64,000 nucleotides of DNA, from positions 89,215 to 153,214 of the forward strand of contig CAKRMH010000005.1 of the NCBI GenBank assembly GCA_934364805.1, in the 5' to 3' direction. How positions within the stretch are numbered: position 1 is the first letter of the stretch; each line of letters begins with the position of its first letter. The DNA is from an uncultured Lachnospiraceae bacterium (GTDB lineage: Bacteria; Bacillota; Clostridia; Lachnospirales; Lachnospiraceae). A program made the translations under genes and the position numbers. Below the pieces are notes generated by a model, which saw nothing but the letters and a program-made list of their open reading frames with translations, made no database searches and was not told the origin of the DNA. Below are positions 26,556-36,079 of this stretch, piece by piece.

Positions 26556-27781
26556 TCCAGCTTCTGCGATTCCTTATTTTTTAAAGTGCACATCCATAAA
26601 AAAATGATTATCGAAAGTGCATTTGTGAACGTTCCTGTTTTCATAAGGCCATACAATCCGATCTGTCTGCGAATGATCCCGCAGAAAAAAGCGGCAATTC
26701 CTTCTCCGATCCCGACCGTCGCAACGCTGACTAACGTTGTTCCCTTGACAATATCCACCTGCGGCAGATTCTCCTCGATAAAGAAGATACTTCCCGCATA
26801 GTACAATCCAAGTCCCAGCATCTCGCAAGCCTGCGCTGCGATCACAACTGCTATGTTATCTGCATAAGTCGGAATCAGGTTTTTCAGTGTCATAAAAAAA
26901 GCGCAGCACACCATCATCCACTGGATCGGGATTTTACGGCGGAGTTTTAAAATGATCACCGCCGAAGGGACTTCAGAGATTGCCATAACAAATTCGGAAA
27001 TCCCATAATGCGTGTTGCTTCCTCCAAGACTGGTAAAAATGTCAATTAAAAAGGTCGTTCCGAAATTATATCCCATAAACATCACCGTTGACCCGATAAG
27101 AAAAGCTGTAAATGCCGGATAATGCATTAGAAGATAGCTGACTGTATGCGGTGATATTGTTTGATCTGTCCATGCTTTTTTACTTTTTTCGGATACCAGA
27201 TTCTGCTTTCTGATGCTTTCCCACGGCATAAAACATGCCATGGAAGCAAGCAGCAGCACCAGAAAAAGTCCGCAGAGTGGAAACGTTTTTAAACCAAACC
27301 AGTCACAGTACAAGCCCGCCAGCACACAGAGAAGTGCCCAGGCGATCGAGCCTCCCATACGGCCTTTGGCATAATTGATATACACCCCATGGCTGCAATA
27401 CAGCATGGACAGCGAATCGATAAGTGGCTGCAAAGTTGTAAACGTAATCCCAAACCCCATAGACACGATCAGCATCAGAATAAAATGATGTCCTGCCATA
27501 TATAGCACTACGGTCAGGATTCCTGTTCCCGCAGACAGCACTGCGATCAGATACTTCAGTGGGATCGTATATCTGGTGCGGTCTGCAAATGCCCCCAGCC
27601 AGATCTGGAACACTACCCCAACCAATAGCTTTGCACTGTTTAGTACACCGATTTCTACTGATGTGAAGCCTTTGGACTGCAGGATCTGTGTCATATAGGC
27701 ATAATTGACGACTGCAGCTCCCCAGAACAGTACCTGAAGTAAAAAATACCGGATATTCAATTCCTTTGTGCTGTGTTTCAT
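26552..27781 (-). CDS. MFS transporter (12 TM, LacY/NHS-like)
   Basis: 409 aa with 12 predicted membrane helices and the first-loop signature GAFADR between helices 2 and 3, an MFS hallmark. The start MKHSTKELNIRYFLLQVLFWGAAVVNYAY resembles the MFS_1-like/nucleoside-sugar symporter subgroup. ATG 27781 has AAGGAG at 5 nt. It is the last gene of the oxidoreductase operon (9-nt gap after cyclodeaminase copy 2), so it probably moves the pathway's substrate or an end product. Confidence 0.88.
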   Translation of the reverse strand: MKHSTKELNIRYFLLQVLFWGAAVVNYAYMTQILQSKGFTSVEIGVLNSAKLLVGVVFQIWLGAFADRTRYTIPLKYLIAVLSAGTGILTVVLYMAGHHFILMLIVSMGFGITFTTLQPLIDSLSMLYCSHGVYINYAKGRMGGSIAWALLCVLAGLYCDWFGLKTFPLCGLFLVLLLASMACFMPWESIRKQNLVSEKSKKAWTDQTISPHTVSYLLMHYPAFTAFLIGSTVMFMGYNFGTTFLIDIFTSLGGSNTHYGISEFVMAISEVPSAVIILKLRRKIPIQWMMVCCAFFMTLKNLIPTYADNIAVVIAAQACEMLGLGLYYAGSIFFIEENLPQVDIVKGTTLVSVATVGIGEGIAAFFCGIIRRQIGLYGLMKTGTFTNALSIIIFLWMCTLKNKESQKLD

Positions 27782-27790
27782 AGGCACTCC

Positions 27791-28936
27791 TTACGCCATA
27801 AATGGTGTATCCCAGAGTTTCAGTTTTGTTCCAATGCCCTTTTCCAGAGCTTTTTTATAGCATTCATATCCCCAGCCGACATCCAGGATCGGCATGCCGC
27901 CGAGGCTGATCATAATGATTTCATCCTCGGAGCTTCTTCCCGGTTCTATCCCTCGCACGATTGCCCCGAGATGCTGTACCTCTTCTTTTTTGATTGCTCC
28001 CTCGGAGATCATATTGACATATGCCATGCCTGGAACCCCCATGGATACCGGCTTTCCATCCTCATCATATTCCTGGTAGACATTGATGTATTCCTCATAC
28101 ATGCCGATGTTGTCTACGACTTTGGTGATATGTTTCTTCGTAAACTCATAATCGACATCCACGGTGCCCGATGAGATGATCAGGCATCCTTTTTTGATCC
28201 ACTCTGGCTTGATTTCCGGCCATTTATGCGGTGCAACCGATACCGCCTCACTGATGATATCTGCGCCTGTAACTGTCTCCTCGACACTTCCGCAGATCTT
28301 AATCTCTTTTAGCTGTGGATAATTGTCTTTTGCAAATTCCATCAGTTCCTGTGCGGTCTTTGATGCCGGCGAGCTTCCCTTGATCCGAACTTCTTCGATC
28401 CCCGGCATTTTTGCCATGATCGCCATGAAAGAAGTACGGTTTACAACACCTGCGCCAATAAGCGCAAGCACTTTTGAATCCTTTCTTGCAAGATATACAG
28501 CGCTCAGCCCAGGCATTGCTCCGGTCCGCATGGCGCTTAACAGATTCGCAGACATATAGGCAAGCGGCTGTCCGGTCTCCACATCGTTTAATGTCACCAT
28601 CAGGATGGATCTTGGAAGTCCTTTTTTCGCATTTCTTCCGTTGGAACCGTACCATTTTTCTCCTGCCAGATGGAATCTGCCACCCAGATAGGCCGGCATT
28701 GCCATGAATCTGCGGTCTCTCGAATCCTCAAGCGGGAATCCTAGAATATCCGATTTTTTTGGAAAAATCAACTGCATTCCATGATCATTATGTTCTTTTC
28801 CACCCATCAGATAATCTCCGGAGCTTAATAAACTCATGACTTCTCCAACTGTATCCACACAGTGGCCTGCATCCAGCACCCCTGCTTTTATCATGTCTTC
28901 TTCATTTAAAAATAAAAATTCGATCTTTGTATCCAT
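27791..28936 (-). CDS. Ornithine cyclodeaminase/mu-crystallin family dehydrogenase, copy 2
   Basis: 381 aa, paralogue of the gene at 25218-26423 with the same core: ALIGAGVVNRTSFMA (nucleotide-binding loop, Asn in place of Gln), AYMSANLLSAMRTGAMPG and EKWYGSNGRNAKKGLP. The C-terminus GTKLKLWDTP also matches copy 1 (GTRLKVWDKP). AGGAGG precedes ATG 28936. Its place between a FAD oxidase and a transporter recalls octopine catabolism in Agrobacterium, where an opine oxidase is paired with ornithine cyclodeaminase. The substrate is unknown. Confidence 0.88.
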   Translation of the reverse strand: MDTKIEFLFLNEEDMIKAGVLDAGHCVDTVGEVMSLLSSGDYLMGGKEHNDHGMQLIFPKKSDILGFPLEDSRDRRFMAMPAYLGGRFHLAGEKWYGSNGRNAKKGLPRSILMVTLNDVETGQPLAYMSANLLSAMRTGAMPGLSAVYLARKDSKVLALIGAGVVNRTSFMAIMAKMPGIEEVRIKGSSPASKTAQELMEFAKDNYPQLKEIKICGSVEETVTGADIISEAVSVAPHKWPEIKPEWIKKGCLIISSGTVDVDYEFTKKHITKVVDNIGMYEEYINVYQEYDEDGKPVSMGVPGMAYVNMISEGAIKKEEVQHLGAIVRGIEPGRSSEDEIIMISLGGMPILDVGWGYECYKKALEKGIGTKLKLWDTPFMA

Positions 28937-28958
28937 ACTGCTTTTCCTCCTGTCACAT

Positions 28959-30098
28959 TTATCTCACTGGTTTGAACCGGTCATAACTGAGTGCGGAAAT
29001 GTCCACAACGGTTTCCTCCCCAAGTGCCATCTGTGCAAGCATTAATCCGACTGCTGGCGCTGTTCCGAATCCGTGTCCGGTAAATCCACATGCAAGGATC
29101 ATTCCAGGAACCTCGTCCACTCTGCTGATGACAGGCACACCATCATGGCACATGTCGATCCATCCGCCCCAGGTGCGGACGATCTTTGCATCTGCAAGCA
29201 GCGGAATATAGCTCATGATTGCACGGCAGCCTGCCGAAACGGTAAGCGATGACGTTTTTAGTTCTGTAAGCGGCATGTCGATCTCTTCCTCCAAACCGCT
29301 GTCCGAACCAAACACAAAGGAACCATGTTTACTCTGATGTCCGTAAAAATCACCATCTGCGCAGCCAAGCATGATATCAAACATATGCGGCTGCATCTCT
29401 GTTACAAGCGCTTCTTCAAAATAGGTAGACAATGGGACATCGATTCCAACCGTCCTTGCGAGATAGCGGCTCTCATAGCCGGCTGCTACGATCACTGTCT
29501 CCGCTTCAAATACCTCACCGGATTCCAAAATTACCCTGCGGAGTTTTCCCTTGTATAATCCAAGCGATGCTACTTTTGCCTCCGTAAAGAAACGCACGCC
29601 CATTTCAACGGCTCTCTTGTAATAAGCAAGTGTTGTGACCATCGGATTTGCATGTCCATCGGTCGGACACCAGCTTGCACCAATGACTTCATCGGACAGA
29701 TACGGGCATATCTCCTTCACAGTCTTTGCATCCACAACGTTCATATCCAGTCCGAGTTCCCGTGATCTTGCGGCAAGATTTTCAAGTTTCTTTAAATGTG
29801 CCTCGGTTTTTCCCATACGAAGGTTCCCCTTCTGGTAATATTCCACGTCGACACCAAGCTCCTCTGACAGAGTCGGCCACATATGATTGACTGCATACAT
29901 CGCATACGGAAGTTCTCTCATGTCTCTTCCAGACTGTCTTACTCCTCCACCATTTCTGGAAGAGCCGCCATGTCCGATGCTTTTGTCTGCCTCAAGGACA
30001 ACCACGTCCTTTACTCCTTTTTTTGCGAGGTAATATGCTGTTGCACAGCCATTTACGCCGCCTCCGATAATAATTACATCTGCTGTCATCTTACTCAC
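28959..30098 (-). CDS. FAD-dependent amine/amino-acid oxidoreductase (DAO family)
   Basis: 379 aa. FAD-binding VIIIGGGVNGCATAYYLAKKG is at the N-terminus, GGSSRNGGGVRQSGRD next, and a C-terminal GFTGHGFGTAPAVG loop that contacts flavin, all as in sarcosine oxidase, opine oxidase OoxB, HcnC and the beta subunit of proline dehydrogenase. It should carry the catalytic FAD. A GTG at 30098 has GGAGG at 8 nt and overlaps the preceding gene by 8 nt; ATG 30113 and ATG 30074 are alternatives with poorer spacing. Confidence 0.88.
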   Translation of the reverse strand: MSKMTADVIIIGGGVNGCATAYYLAKKGVKDVVVLEADKSIGHGGSSRNGGGVRQSGRDMRELPYAMYAVNHMWPTLSEELGVDVEYYQKGNLRMGKTEAHLKKLENLAARSRELGLDMNVVDAKTVKEICPYLSDEVIGASWCPTDGHANPMVTTLAYYKRAVEMGVRFFTEAKVASLGLYKGKLRRVILESGEVFEAETVIVAAGYESRYLARTVGIDVPLSTYFEEALVTEMQPHMFDIMLGCADGDFYGHQSKHGSFVFGSDSGLEEEIDMPLTELKTSSLTVSAGCRAIMSYIPLLADAKIVRTWGGWIDMCHDGVPVISRVDEVPGMILACGFTGHGFGTAPAVGLMLAQMALGEETVVDISALSYDRFKPVR

Positions 30099-30423
30099 GG
30101 TCATCACCTCCATCCTTTGCCATGATCCTCATTTCTGTCGGCCGCATCGGTGCTCTCGATGTTGCCGGTTCGATCTCTGCCGGAGATACCTGAAGTTCTC
30201 TCGCCACAATTCCTTTTACAAGCTTTCCACAGGTCTGTCCCTGGCAAAGTCCCATTCCCGAACGTAAAAATCTCCGGATTTCTTCGATCGTAAACATTCC
30301 CGCATGAACCGCCTGACGGATCTCGCCTTTTGTGACCTCCTCGCAGCGGCAGATCAAAAGATCATCATCCGGTCCCGGGATAAATGGTCCGATTTCTTTT
30401 CGTTTTTCCTGTATATCCTTCAT
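30091..30423 (-). CDS. BFD-like [2Fe-2S] protein
   Basis: 110 aa. Cysteines in CRCEEV and GLCQGQTC form the CxC...CxxxxC pattern of the Fer2_BFD domain. In opine oxidases and HcnB this domain is fused to the pyridine-nucleotide-disulfide-type subunit; here it is a separate gene next to it (12-nt gap), as in multi-subunit proline dehydrogenases. Probably an electron-transfer subunit. Confidence 0.88.
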   Translation of the reverse strand: MKDIQEKRKEIGPFIPGPDDDLLICRCEEVTKGEIRQAVHAGMFTIEEIRRFLRSGMGLCQGQTCGKLVKGIVARELQVSPAEIEPATSRAPMRPTEMRIMAKDGGDDRE

Positions 30424-30435
30424 CCGTATCTCCTC

Positions 30436-32007
30436 CTAAGCTCTTTTATAGAATCTTGCCTTCATCGTCATATCCGATGGAACTCTGATCGTCAGCAGGT
30501 TCGTATGGTCAAATGCCTTTGCGCTCCGCACATTTACAACCTCTGCCTCACAGACCTTTTTCCCGTCTCTTCCGAGTGCAATGCCCTTCTCTCCGGTTTC
30601 CGGAAGCGGAAGGAACTCATAGGGAAGTGTTACGGTTCCATAACCATCACCGGTATCCTCATCCACAAGAAAAATTGCCTGTCCTGAGCAGGACGCAACA
30701 CACATTCCGCAGCCGATGCATTTTACATCGTTTTTCACGACCGGAAGCGATGTAATATTGGCCCCAATACTGATACAGCCTTTCGCACAGGCATCCTGGC
30801 ATGGATTACACGGAATATTCTGCGTGCATTCCATGACCGGATGGATTCCGACGGTGTGCGTCACTCCCGGATAACGCTCAATCTCATCATCTGCCACAAA
30901 GCCTTTTTCAAGCAGATTCATGGAAGTATCGATGCCCTCTTCCGTCTTTGTCACAAGCCTGCCACGGTTTTTCGGGGCAAACATGCCCTGCCGCAGGCTT
31001 CCAAGCGCATCCTCAAGCGACTTTTCTTTCTCCTTCAATCCATCGGCATCCAGATAACCAAGGTAATTTGCGATTGCAGCTCCTGCAATTCTTCCCTCGA
31101 TCATTGCCGAGCTTGCTTCTTCGATTCCAGCCACATCTCCTGCTGCAAAAATTCCCGGTACTGAGGTTGCTCCATACTCATCACATTCCGGAATATATCC
31201 GCCCGGCGTATCCTTCATCTTACAACCTGCCTGTTTTAACAACTGTGCCATCGGCGAAAGTCCGACTGCCACGCACACGGTATCAACCTCGAAATGTTTC
31301 TCGGTTCCCGGAATAAACTGGAAGTTCCTGTCAACCTCTGCGATCGTGACGCCGTCCACTGCCTCTCCTCCGGTGACTTCAACGATGGTATTGGACAGAT
31401 AAAACGGAACCCCGCATCTTGCGATTTTTGCTGCATGCACGCCATAGCCGCCAATTCTCGGTGCTGCATCGACGACTGCAACAACCTCACAGCCAGCCTG
31501 CAAAAGCTGATAGCTTACAACAAGTCCGACGTTTCCGGAACCGAGCATCAGTACCTTATTGCCCGGCTTGATGTGATGCAGGTTCATCATCGTCTGAGCC
31601 GCTCCCGCTCCGATCACTCCCGGTGTCGTCCAGCCGCGGAATGGAACCATATTTTCGCTTGCTCCGGTTGCAGTCAGAATACTGTCTCCCTTATAATGAT
31701 GGATTTCCTCACCGATTTTGACGGTGACTTCCTTTTCCGGGTAAAGCCCCATGACAGTTGCGTTTAATACCACCTGTACTCCATGTTCCGACGCCTCTGC
31801 GAGAAGATCATCTCCGATCTTAAAACCTCTGATTTTTGCCTTGTGCTCCTTTGATCCAAAAAACTTGTGGATCTGTTTGAATAACTGACCTCCCGGTCTT
31901 GCATTCTCATCAAATACAATTGGTTTTAATCCATTCTTTGCTGCCTCGATCGCTGCGGAAAGTCCGGCCGGACCAGCACCGATCACGATAAGATCATATC
32001 TTTCCAT
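30436..32007 (-). CDS. FAD/NAD(P)-binding oxidoreductase with C-terminal 2[4Fe-4S] ferredoxin domain
   Basis: 523 aa. FAD site VIGAGPAGLSAAIEAAKNG (residues 8-26), a second nucleotide loop MLGSGNVGLVVSY (about 155) and FAAGDVAG. Residues 395-450 hold cysteine clusters CTQNIPCNPCQDACAKGC and CIGCGMCVASC, a bacterial-type ferredoxin domain. It resembles HcnB/OoxA/alpha-proline dehydrogenase but carries iron-sulfur clusters suited to anaerobic electron flow in place of a fused BFD. It overlaps the stop of the upstream gene by 1 nt. Confidence 0.9.
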   Translation of the reverse strand: MERYDLIVIGAGPAGLSAAIEAAKNGLKPIVFDENARPGGQLFKQIHKFFGSKEHKAKIRGFKIGDDLLAEASEHGVQVVLNATVMGLYPEKEVTVKIGEEIHHYKGDSILTATGASENMVPFRGWTTPGVIGAGAAQTMMNLHHIKPGNKVLMLGSGNVGLVVSYQLLQAGCEVVAVVDAAPRIGGYGVHAAKIARCGVPFYLSNTIVEVTGGEAVDGVTIAEVDRNFQFIPGTEKHFEVDTVCVAVGLSPMAQLLKQAGCKMKDTPGGYIPECDEYGATSVPGIFAAGDVAGIEEASSAMIEGRIAGAAIANYLGYLDADGLKEKEKSLEDALGSLRQGMFAPKNRGRLVTKTEEGIDTSMNLLEKGFVADDEIERYPGVTHTVGIHPVMECTQNIPCNPCQDACAKGCISIGANITSLPVVKNDVKCIGCGMCVASCSGQAIFLVDEDTGDGYGTVTLPYEFLPLPETGEKGIALGRDGKKVCEAEVVNVRSAKAFDHTNLLTIRVPSDMTMKARFYKRA

Positions 32008-32327
32008 TATGACTCCTCCTTTTCTGCCGATGCTCCATACTGCGTGTTTACAACCATGCCTTCCTTCAGCGGTGTGATGCAGGTCCTGATATTCGGCTTT
32101 CCATCAACCACCATGACACAGTCTGTACATCTTCCAATCGCACAGAACACGCCTCTTGGTTCATGCTTTTTCGCTGTGTATCGGTGCGTCATCACACCAG
32201 CAACCCGAAGTGCCGCTGCGATCGGCTCTCCTTCGATTCCCTGTAATGTCTGCCCGTCATATGTAAAATTCACGATTTTTCCTTCCCCGGTATCACCGAG
32301 AATCGGATGCGTTTTAATTCTATCCAT
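32007..32327 (-). CDS. (2Fe-2S)-binding protein (Fer2_4, HcnA/OoxC-like)
   Basis: 106 aa. Plant-type ferredoxin core with GVFCAIGRCTDCVMVVDG and a distant RTC giving the C-x4-C-x2-C...C pattern. This is the small subunit of HcnABC, opine oxidase and related dehydrogenases. First gene of the operon, 80 bp after the MerR-type promoter and behind a leader hairpin. Confidence 0.9.
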   Translation of the reverse strand: MDRIKTHPILGDTGEGKIVNFTYDGQTLQGIEGEPIAAALRVAGVMTHRYTAKKHEPRGVFCAIGRCTDCVMVVDGKPNIRTCITPLKEGMVVNTQYGASAEKEES

Positions 32328-32356
32328 TGTTTTCCTCCTTATCTGTGCAAATCATA

Positions 32357-32395
32357 ATGCAAAAGGCAAGGGCACCTGAAAAGCGCCCTTGCCTT
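32357..32395 (-). terminator. Terminator-like leader hairpin of the oxidoreductase operon
   Basis: A perfect 11-bp stem (32363-32373 with 32385-32395), an 11-nt loop and a short T-run on the minus strand. It begins about 6 nt after the predicted start of the transcript from promoter B and precedes the first gene by 30 nt. The neighbouring upstream gene is divergent, so no other leftward transcript needs ending here. Confidence 0.8.
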
Positions 32396-32407
32396 GCTGT
32401 TATACCT

Positions 32408-32438
32408 ATGCTAAACTCTAGTGTAATACTAGAGTCAA
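32408..32438 (-). promoter_or_regulatory. MerR-type promoter/operator B, between merR-like gene and operon
   Basis: On the minus strand, -35 TTGACT (32433-32438), a 19-bp spacer (32414-32432) and -10 TAGCAT (32408-32413). The spacer region is a near-perfect palindrome CTCTAGTATTACACTAGAG. A possible + strand promoter for the regulator, TTGCCT (32389-32394), 17 bp, TAAACT (32412-32417), overlaps the same palindrome, so one bound dimer could control both directions. Confidence 0.88.
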
Positions 32439-32470
32439 TATGTTTTTTAAAATTTTATGGAGGGATACGC

Positions 32471-33295
32471 ATGGGAACTGAAAAGACCTTTAAAATCGGC
32501 GAATTATCCAGAGCTTTTCATATTGGAGTCGATTCCATCCGCTACTACGAAAAGGTTGGAATCCTGAATCCGATCCGGAATCCGGAGAACAACTACCGTT
32601 TCTATACCATGGAAGATTTCCGCAGGCTTGCGCTGATCCGCGAACTCTTAGGACTCGGCTTCTCCACAGAGCAGATCCGTTCTCTCATTACCGACAGAAC
32701 AGTCGCAAAAACCCAGCAGATGTTAAGCTCTGAGCTTTCTGCGATCGATGATGAGATCAACCGTCTCCGCTATGTCCGCCAAAATCTGGAAAACCGCCTG
32801 GAGACCATTACGGACATGGAAGCCCGATACCATGATGAACGCATTGAAGAATTACAGCTTCCCGCAAGAAACTGCATTATGATCCACGATGCCCATCTGA
32901 CCGATGACATGGTCGATTATTATCTGATCGACTATATGAACCAGTATAAAAACTATGTCGGTACCATCGGTGTCTGCGACTGCTATACGTTAGATCTTCC
33001 CGGAAGCAACCCGGATTCTTCGTATTACCGCACAAAAAACGTATTTTTCTATTCCGATTCGCTCAATAAAAAAGAATGTAATTATACCCTTCCGGAAGGG
33101 ATTTATCTCTCCATCCTGTACCGCGGTCCTCTGACGAAAACCAAAAAGCTGCTGCCTTCCCTGTACGACTATGCCAAAAAAAATGGCTACACCGTCACAA
33201 GCGATCCCGTTGAATTCTGCTATATCGATGAGTACGAAACAAGCGATGAAGCGGAATATCTGATTGAGATCCAGCTTCCTGTCGAACAGTCCTAA
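32471..33295 (+). CDS. MerR-family regulator with effector-binding C-terminal domain
   Basis: 274 aa. Residues 1-75 are a MerR winged helix (FKIGELSRAFHIGVDSIRYY, NPENNYRFYTMEDF), followed by the dimer coiled coil (about 80-125) and a GyrI-like effector domain of about 150 aa (DDMVDYYLIDYMNQYKNYVG onward), as in BmrR/TipA-type regulators of organic ligands. ATG 32471 has GGAGGG at 7 nt; the longer frame from 32327 crosses the promoter. It is divergent from the oxidoreductase operon and its stop overlaps the opposing amidohydrolase gene by 4 bp. It is the obvious regulator of the three 19-bp-spacer promoters. Confidence 0.92.
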   Translation: MGTEKTFKIGELSRAFHIGVDSIRYYEKVGILNPIRNPENNYRFYTMEDFRRLALIRELLGLGFSTEQIRSLITDRTVAKTQQMLSSELSAIDDEINRLRYVRQNLENRLETITDMEARYHDERIEELQLPARNCIMIHDAHLTDDMVDYYLIDYMNQYKNYVGTIGVCDCYTLDLPGSNPDSSYYRTKNVFFYSDSLNKKECNYTLPEGIYLSILYRGPLTKTKKLLPSLYDYAKKNGYTVTSDPVEFCYIDEYETSDEAEYLIEIQLPVEQS

Positions 33296-34959
33296 TACGG
33301 AAGTCCGCCTTTCACCGGACTTCCTTCAAATACCACGGTGACAGCCGCTGTTGTCCCTAACTTATCCACAGGAACTTCAAATACATTCCTGTTTAATACA
33401 CAAAAGTTCGCCTTTTTCCCCTTGGCAAGAGATCCGATCTCATTTTCCATGTGCATACATTTTGCGCCTTCGATCGTAAATCCAAGCATCATATCCCTCA
33501 CCGGAAGTTTCTCTGACGCCGGCTGACGTTCTTCAAAGCAGGACTGCGGATCTCTTCTTGTTGCTGCGATCTGCATTGCTGCAAACGGATTTGCCCGGTC
33601 TGACTCCTCAATACTTACGATATCCGAACTACAGCTTAATACGGCTCCATACCTGATAAAATCGCAGAAAGAATAGAATGTATCAAACCGTTCTTTTCCA
33701 ACGATTTTAAGTGCGGCATCGCCAAAAATGCCACCATTCCAATGTGGTGTAATATTGATGTAGATTCCGAGTTCTGCTGCCCGTCTGCGATCCTCTGGTT
33801 TCGTCAGTTCGCAGTGCAGAAGGGTTACTCTGCTCGTAAATTCCTTTCCTTCCTGTTCCAGTTTCTTTTTCGCATTTTCCACCGCATTCACTGCTGTATG
33901 AAATGCCCTGTCCCCCACCATATGGATCTGCAGGTCAAGCTTTGCTTCGTTGATCTGAAGCATGGCCTCTGTCAGTTCTTTTTCTTCCATGTTGATCACA
34001 CCGTAATTATCCGGCTCTTCCACAAACGGCTCCATAAGGGCGGCTGTCCCAAGCTCATTCGTGCCATCGAGAAACAGCTTGATACACTCCGTCTGCATCT
34101 TCGAATCCTGATATTTCTCATTCCAGCGTCTCGCCTGTTCGATCGCATCCGGAAGATCCGACAGTTTTTTAAACAGGGAATTCCCACGGTAATACATGTG
34201 GAGTTCCCCCTTCTCCTCAATGCGTTTTAACCCCTCAAAAGTTTCATCTCCTTCTGTGAAACCATCCAGCACTGCTGTAATTCCATAATCGTTAAACTGT
34301 TTTAAAATCGGACCGATTACAGCGGGATCACTCTGATCTGGCGGACACCAGCGGATCTTCTCATACATTTTCGGAAGATCTGCTTCATACCGGTGTTCGT
34401 ACACAATTCCAGTCGGCACATTATGCGCATCTCTGGCATAGTTCATGCTTGTGGTCGGATCATATGGTGTATGTTCGTCAACCTCCAGAAGTTCCAGCAT
34501 CCGGCTGTTGATCAGACAACTGTGAAAACCCTCATCGCATAACAGCACCGGCCGGTCTGATACATACCTATCAAGCATTGTTTTGTCCGCGTGTTCCATC
34601 CACGCCTGCGGACATGGCGTCGCATAAATATATGGCACCTCTTCCACCGGATGCTGCTTTGCATATTTTCCGATATCTGCAAGCATTGCATCCAGATCTG
34701 CATAGCTGTCTTTGTCAAGTACCAGAAGCCAGCTGCTCCTTGCTACCGTTGTAATATGCACATGACAATCCACAAAGGACGGAATGATCATCTGCCCGTT
34801 CATGTTGATTCTCCTGACATGTGCCGAAGCGACATCCTCCATATCCTGATATGCACCTACTGCAAGGATCTTATCCCCACTCACCCACATCGCATCTGCC
34901 CATTCTGCATCTTTCTCTGCGGTCCAGATTTTTGCATGATATAAAATATATTCTCCCAT
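33292..34959 (-). CDS. Amidohydrolase family 3 (YtcJ-like), copy 2
   Basis: 555 aa. Metal-binding DCHVHI near residue 65, IHMVGDRAFHTAVNAVENA in the middle, LLHCELTKPEDRRRAAE, and LSCSSDIVSIE near the end, the pattern of YtcJ/NfdA-type amidohydrolases that cleave N-substituted amides or formamides. No signal peptide. AGGAG precedes ATG 34959. Last gene of the transporter operon, 10 nt after the third binding-protein gene; tail-to-tail with the MerR gene. Confidence 0.9.
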   Translation of the reverse strand: MGEYILYHAKIWTAEKDAEWADAMWVSGDKILAVGAYQDMEDVASAHVRRINMNGQMIIPSFVDCHVHITTVARSSWLLVLDKDSYADLDAMLADIGKYAKQHPVEEVPYIYATPCPQAWMEHADKTMLDRYVSDRPVLLCDEGFHSCLINSRMLELLEVDEHTPYDPTTSMNYARDAHNVPTGIVYEHRYEADLPKMYEKIRWCPPDQSDPAVIGPILKQFNDYGITAVLDGFTEGDETFEGLKRIEEKGELHMYYRGNSLFKKLSDLPDAIEQARRWNEKYQDSKMQTECIKLFLDGTNELGTAALMEPFVEEPDNYGVINMEEKELTEAMLQINEAKLDLQIHMVGDRAFHTAVNAVENAKKKLEQEGKEFTSRVTLLHCELTKPEDRRRAAELGIYINITPHWNGGIFGDAALKIVGKERFDTFYSFCDFIRYGAVLSCSSDIVSIEESDRANPFAAMQIAATRRDPQSCFEERQPASEKLPVRDMMLGFTIEGAKCMHMENEIGSLAKGKKANFCVLNRNVFEVPVDKLGTTAAVTVVFEGSPVKGGLPY

Positions 34960-34969
34960 ATACCGTCTC

Positions 34970-36055
34970 CTATTCGCTTCCCATCAGCATCGTATAGTAT
35001 TTATCCATAATTGCGATCTGGTCATCATCAATTGCAATATGCCATGAATTTTCCTCGATACCTGGGTCCATATTAAAGTATGGATTATCATAATATCCAT
35101 CCGGCATAACAGGCGTCATCAGATCTCTCTTCAAAAGCGATGCCTGTCCGGCTTCCTGTGCAAATTCTGCCTGAATCTCCGGCTGAAGGATAAAATTCAT
35201 AAATTCCTCTGCCTCATCCTTTTTCTCGCTGGAAGCAGGAATTCCGACAAAACCGTTTGAACGCTCATATCCACTGTCAATTGCAGCAACTCCATATTTA
35301 TCCCAGTTATTCTTATCCATCATAAGATATGGATAGTCATAACAGAATGCAACGGAACAATCGCCGGTCTCAAGCTGCGACATTGCAGATGTTCCGATAA
35401 ACGCTTTTACATTCTTTTTAATTTTGCCAAGCAGTTCATTTGCCTCAGCGATCTCATCCTCACTGGTCGAATCAGCAGAATAACCGAGGCTCTCGAGTGC
35501 TGTTCCATAAAGCGAAATAGTGGAATTGATCATACATACCTGTCCTTCGAGTGCCGGATCTGCCAGATCAGCAAAGGATTTGATCTCAATCGGACAGGTT
35601 TCTTTGTTATACACGATAAGGCTGTAAATATTGTCCGATACCGGCATTGTATACTCATTTTTCTCATCGCCGACCGCACCCCAGAATTTATCATCGATAT
35701 TTTTAGAATTTGGAATCTTATCATAATCAATTTTGGCTAAAAGACCATTTTCCACAAATGTCTTAACATATGCAGATTCCACATCCACATAATCAAACTC
35801 ATTTTCTCCGGATACCATCTTGGTGATCAGTTCGTCCGTATTTGTGATATAGGAAACGTTGACATGGATTCCGGTTTCCTCCTCAAACTGGTCAAAAACC
35901 TCATCTGGATAAGTGGAATCCCAGATCATCACATTTATCTCTTTTGATTGTCCTGTCTGTGTGCCTCCTGTACTTTCCTGTTTACTGCCGCATCCGCACA
36001 GGCCCGATACTGCAAGTGTCAGAATACAAATAACAGATACTAATTTTTTTCTCAT
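34970..36055 (-). CDS. Polyamine-type ABC substrate-binding lipoprotein, copy 3
   Basis: 361 aa, PotD-like. Lipoprotein signal with lipobox VSGLCGCG. The body shares long blocks with the two paralogues in this operon (YNKETCPIEIKSFADLADPA, INSTISLYG, ETGDCSVAFCYDY). It lies between two amidohydrolase genes, 10-25 nt from each, and should feed the permease at 38930-40625. The ligand is not evident from sequence. Confidence 0.9.
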   Translation of the reverse strand: MRKKLVSVICILTLAVSGLCGCGSKQESTGGTQTGQSKEINVMIWDSTYPDEVFDQFEEETGIHVNVSYITNTDELITKMVSGENEFDYVDVESAYVKTFVENGLLAKIDYDKIPNSKNIDDKFWGAVGDEKNEYTMPVSDNIYSLIVYNKETCPIEIKSFADLADPALEGQVCMINSTISLYGTALESLGYSADSTSEDEIAEANELLGKIKKNVKAFIGTSAMSQLETGDCSVAFCYDYPYLMMDKNNWDKYGVAAIDSGYERSNGFVGIPASSEKKDEAEEFMNFILQPEIQAEFAQEAGQASLLKRDLMTPVMPDGYYDNPYFNMDPGIEENSWHIAIDDDQIAIMDKYYTMLMGSE

Positions 36056-36079
36056 AAGCTAAAATCTCCTTTCTATTCT

